From assembly GCA_002338715.1 (NCBI GenBank), contig DDIR01000025.1, forward strand, positions 1-40,167: a DNA stretch of 40,167 nt, read 5' to 3'. The position numbers were made by a program, and so were the translations under genes. The notes beneath the pieces were generated by a model. The model had not been told where the DNA came from. It saw nothing but the letters and a program-made list of their open reading frames with translations, and made no database searches. This document shows, one piece after another, positions 18,532-25,835 of this stretch (position 1 is the first letter of the stretch; each line of letters opens with the position of its first letter). The stretch is from Phycisphaerales bacterium UBA1845. GTDB lineage: Bacteria > Planctomycetota > Phycisphaerae > UBA1845.

Positions 18532-18568
18532 TTGACAGCAATGGTGAATAACGGTTAATTGATTGACC
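18530..18568 (+). promoter_or_regulatory. Possible operator: GATTGAC direct repeats and imperfect palindrome over the promoter
   Basis: GATTGAC occurs at 18530-18536 (over the -35 box) and again at 18561-18567 (at the predicted start), 31 bp apart, about three helical turns. The sequence at 18553-18568 (GGTTAATT / GATTGACC) is also an imperfect palindrome overlapping the -10 box. This would suit autoregulation by the HTH protein encoded next, which is inference. Confidence 0.35.
18532..18559 (+). promoter_or_regulatory. Probable sigma70-type promoter of the defence operon
   Basis: A perfect TTGACA (18532-18537), a 16-nt spacer and GTTAAT (18554-18559, 4 of 6 to TATAAT) lie about 50-60 nt before the ATG of the HTH gene at 18618. 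The direction and distance fit transcription of the whole plus-strand operon. Confidence 0.5.
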
Positions 18569-18617
18569 CGTGGGCTGGAAGGTTCAATTGCCTCGGGGCC
18601 ACGTTAGGAATTCAAAA

Positions 18618-18812
18618 ATGGCCCAAGACAAACTAGACAATGTGATGACGATCGATGAGCTTGCGTCGTACCTAAAGCTCTCGAAATCAACGCTTTACAA
18701 GATCGCCGTGCAGGGCAAGCTGCCAGGGCGAAAAGTCGGCAGGCACTGGCGATTCCACAAGGATACGATTGACCGCTGGCTGGACCGTCAAGGGTCCGAG
18801 ACCCGGGAGTAA
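18618..18812 (+). CDS. Small excisionase-family helix-turn-helix DNA-binding protein
   Basis: 64-aa protein. Start ATG 18618 has AGGA 8 nt upstream; an in-frame earlier start at 18570 lacks a ribosome site. Residues 8-60 form a MerR/excisionase-type winged helix domain: MTIDELASYLKLSKSTLYK is the helix-turn-helix, followed by the wing segment GKLPGRKVGRHWRFHKDTID and the tail RWLDRQ. Proteins of this size and fold (TIGR01764-like) act either as phage or plasmid excisionases or as small transcription regulators. It is the first gene of the defence operon; its stop at 18812 lies 4 bp before the helicase TTG start, so it is very likely a regulator of this operon. A role in excision cannot be excluded given the nearby prophage genes. 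Confidence 0.85.
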   Translation: MAQDKLDNVMTIDELASYLKLSKSTLYKIAVQGKLPGRKVGRHWRFHKDTIDRWLDRQGSETRE

Positions 18813-18816
18813 TCGT

Positions 18817-21800
18817 TTGGAGCTCATCGACAACGTCAACAGACTGCTAGGCGACGACCTCAAGGCGGCTATGTCGAATGGCTGTCGGCTTCGGGTTGCG
18901 GCATCGTGCTTTTCGATCTACGCCTACGAAGCCCTAAAGGAAGAACTCGAACGGGTCGAGGCGTTCGACTTCGTATTCACAGCGCCGACCTTTGTCCCTG
19001 ACGAGGTCACAGACAGCGGCGCGAAGGAGCGTCGTGAGTTTCACATCCCCCGGAGCATTCGCGAACGCAGCTTCTACGGCACCGAGTTCGAGATTCAACT
19101 CAAGAACAAACTCACTCAACGTGCCATCGCAAAGGAGTGCGCGGATTGGATGCGGCGCAAAGCCCGATTTCGCTCGAACCGCACGAAGGCGCCGATGCAG
19201 GCGTTTGCCTGCGTCCAACGGGCCGAAGGCAACATCGCCTACCAGCCGCTCCACGGATTCACCGCGGTCGATCTGGGGTACCAGCAAGGCGACGCGATCT
19301 CCAACTTCATCACCAGAATCGACGACGCCACGCATGCCAAGGCGTATCTCGATTTATTTGACCAGGTTTGGAATGACACGGACAAAGTCACGGATGTGAC
19401 CGAGCGGCTTTCCGAGCATATTGCCGCTGTGTACCAAGAGAACTCACCGCAGCGCATCTACTTCTTGATGCTCTTCCACATTTTCAGCGAATTTCTCGAA
19501 GACATCAGTGAAGATGTACTTCCGAACGACCTGACGGGATATCAGGACAGCGACATTTGGCGAAAGCTCTACAACTTCCAGCAGGACGCTGCGACCGGGA
19601 TCATAAACAAGCTGGAAACGTTCAACGGCTGCATCCTTGCTGACAGCGTTGGTCTCGGAAAGACGTTCACCGCCCTTGCCGTCGTCAAGTACTACGAGCT
19701 TCGAAATCGATCGGTCCTTGTACTTTGCCCGAAGAAGATCGCCGATAACTGGCTGAACTATAACCGCAATCTGAAGACGAACCTCTTCGCCACCGACCGC
19801 TTCAATTACGACGTGCTCTGCCACACGGATTTGCAGCGGACCACGGGCGAATCGTTCGGCACGCCGCTGAACCGGATCAACTGGGGCAACTACGACCTCG
19901 TGGTCATCGATGAGTCGCACAACTTCCGTAACAACGACGCGTTCAAGGATCGCGAAACCCGGTACGAAAAGTTGATGCGCTCGGTTGTGCGAGAAGGGGT
20001 CAAAACGAAAGTGCTGATGCTGTCGGCCACACCGGTCAACAACCGCTTCAACGACCTCAAGAACCAGCTCGCCCTCGCATACGAGGGGGACTCCCGCGCC
20101 TTCAGCGAGAAGCTCGGAACCGAACGCGACGTCGAGGAGATATTCCGTCGCGCTCAGGCGATCTTCAACGCGTGGTCGAAACTTCCTGTTGAGGAACGGA
20201 CGACATCCACTATTCTGGAGGCGCTGGATTTCGACTTCTTCGAATTGCTCGACAAAGTCACCATTGCCCGGTCACGCCGGCACATCGAGACGTTCTACGA
20301 CACCGTCGATATTGGCTCATTCCCCGAAAGACGAAAGCCGCAGTCATTTCATCCACCGCTTACGCATCGAAGTGATGTTATTGGCTTCAACGACATCTAC
20401 AACGAACTTTCGCAGCTCCAACTCGCTGTGTACGCTCCGGTAAACTACATTCTACCGAGTCGACTCGCCAAGTATGAAGACCTCTACGACACAGAAGTCG
20501 AGGGCGGCCGCGGCAAGCTCAAGCAGGCCGACCGTGAGCGCAGCCTGCAATCGCTGATGACGACGAACTTGCTCAAGCGGCTCGAAAGCTCCGTCGAGGC
20601 CTTCCGAATCACGCTCGGCAAACTCCAGGCCAACCACAAGGGTATCCTGACGAAGATCGAGCGATTCCGCGAAACTGGCATAGACGCGGGCTTCACCGAC
20701 GTCTCCGCCGCGTTTGCGGACGTTGACTCCGATGATGAAAACTTTCCCGAACCCGACGACGTCAGTATCGGCGGCAAAGTTCAGATTCGCCTGTCGGACA
20801 TGGACATCGACTCGTGGGAACACGTGCTCCGAGCCGACCTCGTCGTTGTCACGGGCCTGCTGACTGAGATGGAGAAGGTTACCCCTTCTGACGACGCCAA
20901 GCTCCAGCACCTCAAAACTCAGATTCACTCGAAGTTGGCCTCGCCGATCAACCCCGGCAACAAGAAAGTGCTGATTTTCACCGCCTTCGCCGATACCGCA
21001 AAATATCTCTTCAGAATCCTCGCGCCGGCCCTCGTCAAGGACCAACATGTTCACGTTGGGATCGTCACCGGCACCGGCGGTCCGAAGTCCACGCTCAAAC
21101 AGTCGTACGATTACCAATCTCTGCTGACGCTCTTCTCGCCACGTTCCAAGGAGAAAGCCCTGGTCATGCCGGACGACCCGTCAGAAATCGACATTCTCAT
21201 CGGTACGGATTGCATCTCCGAAGGGCAGAACCTGCAAGACTGCGACTACGTCATCAACTACGACATCCACTGGAACCCCGTGCGGATCATCCAGCGGTTC
21301 GGGCGTATCGACCGCATCGGCTCGATCAACGCGAGCATTCAGCTCGTCAACTATTGGCCAGACATCACCCTCGATGAATACATTAACCTCAAGGAACGGG
21401 TTGAGAATCGAATGGTCATTGCAGATGTCACGGCAACTGGCGACGACAATCCCCTCACGGCCGAAGCCAGCGACGCATCGTACCGCAAAGAACAACTCCG
21501 CAAGCTTCAGGAGGAAGTCATCGACATGGAAGACGTCAAGACCGGCGTCTCCATCACAGACCTTGGCCTTAACGATTTTCGTATGGATCTTCTCAATTTC
21601 GTCAAGGACAATGGCGACCTCGACAGCATGCCGACCGGCCTACATGCCGTGGTGCCTGCCGAGCCGGAGCGCGGCCTGCCACCCGGCGTAATCTTCACAC
21701 TGCGCAACCGGCGACAATCGATCAATCTGAACCAGCAGAACCGGCTTCATCCGTTCTACCTCGTTTACGTGTCGATGGATGGCGAGGTCGTCATCGACCA

Positions 21801-22089
21801 CACCGAGGTCAAGCGGATTCTCGATCTCGCGCGGGCCTCGTGTCGGGTGCAGACGGAACCGGTCTCCGAAGCGTGTCGGCGCTTCAACGAATCCACCGAC
21901 GACGGCCGTGAAATGTCGGCGTACTCGACCCTGCTGGGCCAAGCCATTCATTCGATCGTTAGCATCAAGGAAGAAAAAGACCTTGACAGCCTGTTCACCG
22001 GCAAGAAGACCACGGCCCTCACCGGCCAAATCGCCGGGCTCAACGATTTCGAGCTGATGTCATTCATTGCAATTCAGGACGTGAGATGA
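18817..22089 (+). CDS. SNF2-family helicase with PLD-like N-terminal domain (defence-associated)
   Basis: About 1,090 aa. The start is taken at TTG 18817, with GGGAG 7 nt upstream and the mature start LELIDNVNRLLGDDLK, typical of related 'helicase-related' proteins; an in-frame ATG at 18769 overlaps the HTH gene. Residues 1-170 resemble the PLD-like N-terminal region of such helicases, but I see no HxKxxxxD catalytic motif, so it is probably structural. The SNF2/SF2 motor has Walker A DSVGLGKT (K282), DESH box D365-H368, motif III SAT 403-405, and the C-terminal lobe with GTDCISEGQNLQDCDYVINY and motif VI Q826-RFGRIDR. A helical C-terminal domain of about 200 residues follows. It likely translocates on or remodels DNA using ATP. 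Its stop overlaps the DUF4391 start (ATGA). The partnership with the type III restriction genes is inferred from the operon. Confidence 0.87.
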   Translation: MELIDNVNRLLGDDLKAAMSNGCRLRVAASCFSIYAYEALKEELERVEAFDFVFTAPTFVPDEVTDSGAKERREFHIPRSIRERSFYGTEFEIQLKNKLTQRAIAKECADWMRRKARFRSNRTKAPMQAFACVQRAEGNIAYQPLHGFTAVDLGYQQGDAISNFITRIDDATHAKAYLDLFDQVWNDTDKVTDVTERLSEHIAAVYQENSPQRIYFLMLFHIFSEFLEDISEDVLPNDLTGYQDSDIWRKLYNFQQDAATGIINKLETFNGCILADSVGLGKTFTALAVVKYYELRNRSVLVLCPKKIADNWLNYNRNLKTNLFATDRFNYDVLCHTDLQRTTGESFGTPLNRINWGNYDLVVIDESHNFRNNDAFKDRETRYEKLMRSVVREGVKTKVLMLSATPVNNRFNDLKNQLALAYEGDSRAFSEKLGTERDVEEIFRRAQAIFNAWSKLPVEERTTSTILEALDFDFFELLDKVTIARSRRHIETFYDTVDIGSFPERRKPQSFHPPLTHRSDVIGFNDIYNELSQLQLAVYAPVNYILPSRLAKYEDLYDTEVEGGRGKLKQADRERSLQSLMTTNLLKRLESSVEAFRITLGKLQANHKGILTKIERFRETGIDAGFTDVSAAFADVDSDDENFPEPDDVSIGGKVQIRLSDMDIDSWEHVLRADLVVVTGLLTEMEKVTPSDDAKLQHLKTQIHSKLASPINPGNKKVLIFTAFADTAKYLFRILAPALVKDQHVHVGIVTGTGGPKSTLKQSYDYQSLLTLFSPRSKEKALVMPDDPSEIDILIGTDCISEGQNLQDCDYVINYDIHWNPVRIIQRFGRIDRIGSINASIQLVNYWPDITLDEYINLKERVENRMVIADVTATGDDNPLTAEASDASYRKEQLRKLQEEVIDMEDVKTGVSITDLGLNDFRMDLLNFVKDNGDLDSMPTGLHAVVPAEPERGLPPGVIFTLRNRRQSINLNQQNRLHPFYLVYVSMDGEVVIDHTEVKRILDLARASCRVQTEPVSEACRRFNESTDDGREMSAYSTLLGQAIHSIVSIKEEKDLDSLFTGKKTTALTGQIAGLNDFELMSFIAIQDVR

Positions 22090-22772
22090 CGACGGATGCC
22101 GCACCAATCCTGTTCGCCTATCCGCCGCAGGCAGCGTTCGGTCGCGTGTTGCCAAAGAACAAGATCTACACCCACGTCAAGCCGTCGCGCCGGCTGCAGC
22201 AGCGCTTCGCGGCCGAGGTCGCCCAGATTGTGTGGCAATTCAAACTCGCACCGGAGACGATTCGCCTGGAGGCGAGGCCCGATGTGCCGGAATTGCAGGT
22301 GCTCACGATCAAACTTAAGGATGCGGGCGCCAGGGAATCCAGCGAAGATGTTCTGCGATGCATTGACCGGGCGATCAAATTCCCGATCATCTTTGAGGTT
22401 GTGGCGGGCGACCGCGTCCGTGTTGTTGCCGCGTACAAGCGGCCGAGCGAAGCGGACTCGGCCAAATGGGTCGTCGGCGATTATTTTTCGTCGCCGTGGT
22501 TGCCAGCGGATGCGCCGCGGGCGCCGCTGCCTGTGGTTCTGGACTTAGCTGCGCTATACACCTGCTTGTTACGCCGACTCATGCCGCATCCGGCACGCGA
22601 CGGCGAGTTGCTGAAGGACCACGCGGAACGCACGAGCCAGATCCGCAGTTTGGAGCGTGACTACGGCAAAACACACACAAGGCTGATGCGGGAGAAGCAG
22701 TTCAATCGCAAGGTCGAAACCAACGCGGAGCTTCGAGCCATTCAGGCCCAGCTAGATGAGCTGACGCTATAG
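22086..22772 (+). CDS. DUF4391-family protein
   Basis: 228-aa protein starting at an ATG that overlaps the helicase stop (ATGA), so the two are translationally coupled. The sequence fits the DUF4391 family: an N-terminal FAYPPQAAFGRVLPKNKIY motif, then VAQIVWQFKLAPETIRL, IFEVVAGDRVRVVAAYKR, and a C-terminal helical region (QIRSLERDYGKTHTRLMREKQFN) likely to be a coiled coil. The biochemical function of the family is unknown to me. It is found next to SNF2-type helicases and restriction genes, so it is probably an accessory subunit of the helicase. No catalytic motif is visible. A small hairpin (GCCAC, CGAA loop, GTGGC) at 22772-22785 overlaps its stop codon and precedes the mod ribosome site. 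Confidence 0.78.
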   Translation: MTTDAAPILFAYPPQAAFGRVLPKNKIYTHVKPSRRLQQRFAAEVAQIVWQFKLAPETIRLEARPDVPELQVLTIKLKDAGARESSEDVLRCIDRAIKFPIIFEVVAGDRVRVVAAYKRPSEADSAKWVVGDYFSSPWLPADAPRAPLPVVLDLAALYTCLLRRLMPHPARDGELLKDHAERTSQIRSLERDYGKTHTRLMREKQFNRKVETNAELRAIQAQLDELTL

Positions 22773-22824
22773 CCACCGAAGTGGCGACGCCCGACGGCAG
22801 TACGCCGGAGAAAGAAACGAACCG

Positions 22825-24720
22825 ATGGACAAACCCAAGATGCATACGCCAGACTTTTCGCAGGAGAACATCGCCAAGTTGGCGGAGCTGTTTCCTGGCT
22901 GTGTGACCGAGTCCCGGAATGGCGATGGCACGATGAGGAAGGCGATTGACTTTGACCAGTTGCGACAGGAAATGTCCGACCACGTCGTTGAAGGACCGCA
23001 GGAGCGGTACCACCTGAACTGGCCGGGCAAACGTGAAGCTCTGCTTGCTGCCAACGCCCCGATCGCCAAGACGCTGCGCCCGTGCCGGGAAGAGAGTATT
23101 GAATTCGATACCACAAAGAACCTGTTCATCGAGGGTGACAACCTCGACGCGCTGAAGCTGCTTCAGGAAACCTACCTTAACAAGGTCAAGATGATCTATA
23201 TCGATCCGCCTTACAACACCGGGAATGACTTTGTTTATGACGACGACTTTGCACAGGATTCTGGGGGCTACTTCGAGAGGTCATATCAGCGCAACGACAC
23301 TGGTCAAAGGCTAGTTGCGAACACAGAATCGAATGGTCGATTCCATTCGGACTGGCTTTCGATGATGAGTTCCCGTTTGCGGCTGGCAAGGACTCTGCTT
23401 GGCGAAGACGGCATGCTCTTTATATCGATCGATGATAATGAGAACGCGGCTCTGAGGCTTCTGTGCGACGAGATTTTTGGTCACGACAACTTCGTCGATA
23501 CTATTGTCTGGAAAAAGAGATACGGCGGTGGCGCCAAAGAAAAGTTTCTCGTGGCGTTACACGAGTACACGCTAGTTTACGCCAAGTCCAAGACATCCCT
23601 GGCGAACCTTTACATTCCTCTCGATGAGGCTTCAATTAGACGGTACTACAAGAGCAAGGATGAGCATTACGCACGGCGTGGGCCATACAGAACGCATCCG
23701 TTGGAAGGGATGAAGAGTTTTGACATCCGCGAGAACCTAAAGTTTCCAATTACTGCACCCAATGGTGATGAAATATGGCCAAAGCGTCAATGGCGTTGGG
23801 GCCCGGAGAGAGTGGCTCGCGCATTGGCAGAGAGTGAAATTGAGTTTTCTCAAGACAAGAATGGTGATTGGGTCTTGTCGTCGAAGCAGTACCTCAAAGA
23901 CGAGGATGGGATTGTCAGGATGACGAAGCCTTTCACAATCATTGATGATGTCTATACCCAGCATGGTACAAATGAAATGGTGACGATATTCGGCAACGCC
24001 AAGGTTTTTGGTTTTCCGAAGCCTTCGAAGCTGATGTCGCAGCTCTTAACGATAGGCTTGAATGGAGAACAAGATGCCATCGTCCTCGACTTTTTTGCTG
24101 GCTCTGCAACGACCGCTCATGCCGTCATGGCTCTCAACGCAGAAGACGGCGGAACTAGGCAGTATATCTTGGTGCAGCTTCCCGAGGCTTGCGACGAGAA
24201 CAGCGAGGCCCACAAGGCGGGGTTCGTGAATATCGCCGAGATTGGGAAGGAACGCATTCGCCGCGTCGGTAAGAAGCTGAAGGAAGACGCGGGACTAAAC
24301 GGCGCGGAGCTTGATATTGGCTTCCGAGTCCTAAAGGTCGACACTTCCAACATGAAAGATGTCTACTACCGCCCAGACGAGGCCACGCCGGAACTGCTCG
24401 GCGGGCTCGTGGATAACATCAAAGACGACCGTTCCGACGAAGACCTGCTCTTCCAGGTGCTACTCGACTGGGGCGTGGACCTTTCGCTGTCAATCACCAA
24501 AGAGACCATCGGCGGCAAGACTGTCTACTTCGTTGACGAGGACGCCATGGCTGCATGCTTTGCTTCAGGCATCAACGAGGAGTTCGTAGTGCAACTTGCC
24601 AAGCGCAAGCCGCTCCGGGCCGTGTTCCGCGACGCCGGATACGGCGGCGATGACGTGAAAATCAACGTCGAACAGATCTTCAAGCAACTCTCTCCTGGAA
24701 CGGAAGTCAAGACGCTGTGA
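22825..24720 (+). CDS. mod: Type III restriction-modification DNA methyltransferase (Mod), adenine-specific
   Basis: 631-aa beta-class N6-adenine methyltransferase. Motif IV D127-P-P-Y130 (YIDPPYNTGNDF) precedes the AdoMet-binding motif I F424-A-G-S427 (LDFFAGSATTAHAV), the beta-class order. The N-terminal leader (MHTPDFSQENIAKLAELFPG) is typical of type III Mod proteins. Residues between about 190 and 415 should contain the target recognition domain. Mod would methylate one strand of an asymmetric site and also provide sequence recognition for the Res complex. The ribosome site GGAGAAAG lies 12 nt before the ATG. The downstream DUF3800 gene overlaps its stop (GTGA). GC falls to about 49% between 23281 and 24120, against about 60-65% in much of the gene's flanks, consistent with exchange of the recognition region. 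Confidence 0.92.
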   Translation: MDKPKMHTPDFSQENIAKLAELFPGCVTESRNGDGTMRKAIDFDQLRQEMSDHVVEGPQERYHLNWPGKREALLAANAPIAKTLRPCREESIEFDTTKNLFIEGDNLDALKLLQETYLNKVKMIYIDPPYNTGNDFVYDDDFAQDSGGYFERSYQRNDTGQRLVANTESNGRFHSDWLSMMSSRLRLARTLLGEDGMLFISIDDNENAALRLLCDEIFGHDNFVDTIVWKKRYGGGAKEKFLVALHEYTLVYAKSKTSLANLYIPLDEASIRRYYKSKDEHYARRGPYRTHPLEGMKSFDIRENLKFPITAPNGDEIWPKRQWRWGPERVARALAESEIEFSQDKNGDWVLSSKQYLKDEDGIVRMTKPFTIIDDVYTQHGTNEMVTIFGNAKVFGFPKPSKLMSQLLTIGLNGEQDAIVLDFFAGSATTAHAVMALNAEDGGTRQYILVQLPEACDENSEAHKAGFVNIAEIGKERIRRVGKKLKEDAGLNGAELDIGFRVLKVDTSNMKDVYYRPDEATPELLGGLVDNIKDDRSDEDLLFQVLLDWGVDLSLSITKETIGGKTVYFVDEDAMAACFASGINEEFVVQLAKRKPLRAVFRDAGYGGDDVKINVEQIFKQLSPGTEVKTL

Positions 24721-25610
24721 GCCGCGCACCGGATGAACATTCCGCATTTGAAGGCGACCCCAGCAATGCGGGACAAGCCGGTGTGCGCCATTACTATGTG
24801 GACGAGGCCGGCGACCCGGTGCTGTTCAACGCCAAGGGGCGAGTCATTGTCGGTGACGAAGGCTGCTCGCGGTTCTTCATCCTCGGCAAATTGGACGTTG
24901 TCGACCCGAACACCGTGGCAACCGCCGTGAGCGAGCTGCGCCAGCATCTTCTCGGCGACCCGTATTTCAAAGATGTGCCGTCGATGCAACCGGAGCGACG
25001 CAAAACCGCCAGGATGTTCCACGCCAAGGACGATGTGCCGGAAGTGCGTCGCGAAGTCTTTAAGCTGCTTGGCAGTCTGGATGTGCGCTTCTACGCCGTC
25101 ATTCGCGACAAACGCGTGATCGCCCAGAAAGTGCTGGCGTACAACAAGGAGAAACCCAACTATCGGTATAACCCCAATCAGCTTTATGACCGTTGCGTGC
25201 CGCTGCTATTTCAGGAACGACTTCATCAGCACGAAGCGTATCGCATTGTTTTTGCCAAGCGCGGATCAAAGGATCGCACACAGGCATTCGAAAATGGCTT
25301 GCTGCAAGCCAAAGAACGATTCCGTCAGAAGAGACACATTGAAGGGACTTCCCCCATCGAGGTGGTGGCGTCGGATTCGGCACGCATCACCTGCTTGCAG
25401 GCTACCGATTACTTCCTGTGGGCGCTGCAGCGCTGCTTCGAGCGTCGAGAGCGGAGGTTCCTCGATTTGCTTTGGCCGAAGGTGGGGCTGATTATCGATC
25501 GCGATGACACGCAATCCAAGGGCACTGGCGAGTATTATCATCGGAAGCAACCGCTTCCTGTGGATTTCCGAGAAGGCGACGCAATTGGAGGCGGCGATGG
25601 CCGCGCATAA
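24717..25610 (+). CDS. DUF3800-family protein in the restriction operon
   Basis: 297-aa protein beginning at GTG 24717, which overlaps the mod stop codon (GTGA). It shows DUF3800 features: the N-terminal YYVDEAGDP motif (Asp and Glu as in a metal site), a central basic region, and the C-terminal segment VASDSARITCLQATDYFLWAL, matching the 'DS...LQ.aD' motif of the family. DUF3800 proteins have an RNase H-like fold in the predictions I recall and are common in defence islands; no activity is established that I know of. Its place between mod and res suggests an accessory role in the same system. Its stop codon TAA runs directly into an A7 tract that is the T-tract of the opposite-strand RNA candidate. 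Confidence 0.82.
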   Translation: MSRAPDEHSAFEGDPSNAGQAGVRHYYVDEAGDPVLFNAKGRVIVGDEGCSRFFILGKLDVVDPNTVATAVSELRQHLLGDPYFKDVPSMQPERRKTARMFHAKDDVPEVRREVFKLLGSLDVRFYAVIRDKRVIAQKVLAYNKEKPNYRYNPNQLYDRCVPLLFQERLHQHEAYRIVFAKRGSKDRTQAFENGLLQAKERFRQKRHIEGTSPIEVVASDSARITCLQATDYFLWALQRCFERRERRFLDLLWPKVGLIIDRDDTQSKGTGEYYHRKQPLPVDFREGDAIGGGDGRA

Positions 25611-25680
25611 AAAAAGACCGGCGGGTATAGGAGCGCCGAAGCACCCACACGGCATGGAGCCGAATTTCGCCCTTCCGGTC
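25609..25680 (-). ncRNA. Candidate structured small RNA, opposite strand between DUF3800 and res
   Basis: Read on the minus strand, about 72 nt fold into a branched structure. The closing stem pairs GACCGG (25680-25675) with CCGGTC (25621-25616), then GGG (25672-25670) with CCC (25625-25623). Inside are a hairpin CGGC/GCCG with 5-nt loop (25662-25650) and a hairpin GUGC-UUCG-GCGC with a stable UUCG tetraloop (25644-25633). The closing stem is followed at once by seven U residues (25615-25609), as in an intrinsic terminator. A promoter-like pair sits just upstream. No protein frame is apparent on this strand. It could be a regulatory RNA acting on DUF3800 or res, or simply a complex terminator for antisense transcription. 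No known RNA family was recognised, and expression is unproven. Confidence 0.45.
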
Positions 25681-25685
25681 ACTAG

Positions 25686-25713
25686 AGTGTAGCTCAGAAA
25701 TCGGTGAAAGCAA
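25686..25713 (-). promoter_or_regulatory. Promoter-like boxes for the candidate small RNA
   Basis: On the minus strand TTGCTT (25713-25708), a 16-nt spacer and TACACT (25691-25686) resemble -35 and -10 boxes (3 of 6 and 4 of 6 to consensus). The predicted start near 25680 coincides with the first base of the structured RNA's closing stem. Confidence 0.38.
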
Positions 25714-25737
25714 ACAGATTCCGCCATCGCAGCGACA

Positions 25738-25755
25738 CCGTGAACGGCCGTGAAC
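25738..25755 (+). promoter_or_regulatory. Tandem CCGTGAAC repeats upstream of res
   Basis: CCGTGAAC occurs at 25738-25745 and 25748-25755, a 10-bp period, so both copies lie on one face of the helix. This may be a regulator binding site for res or for the minus-strand RNA. No binding protein is identified. Confidence 0.28.
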
Positions 25756-25791
25756 CGTATGGGCAGGCCAGAAATGGAGTTTTGACCACGT

Positions 25792-25800
25792 TTATCCACA
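25792..25800 (+). promoter_or_regulatory. Consensus DnaA-box-like nonamer TTATCCACA
   Basis: A perfect match to the bacterial DnaA box lies 36 nt before the res start. Only a single copy was noticed and no AT-rich unwinding region accompanies it, so it is not an origin. It may be chance or a DnaA-linked control site. Confidence 0.25.
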
Positions 25801-25835
25801 ACAAACAGGCTCCAAGGATTTGAAAAAGCCAAATG

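Noticed and set aside
18203..18541. 112-codon minus-strand open frame upstream of the defence operon
   Set aside because: No ribosome site, no family match, and its 5' part overlaps the predicted operon promoter. A weak impression of IstB-like sequence was not strong enough to call.
18571..18600. Segment resembling a tRNA T-arm (GGTTCAATT), considered as an attachment site
   Set aside because: Flanking stem bases do not pair and no acceptor or anticodon arm is present.
25792..25800. Replication origin suggested by the DnaA-box-like nonamer
   Set aside because: Single box only, no cluster, no AT-rich region and no replication gene nearby.
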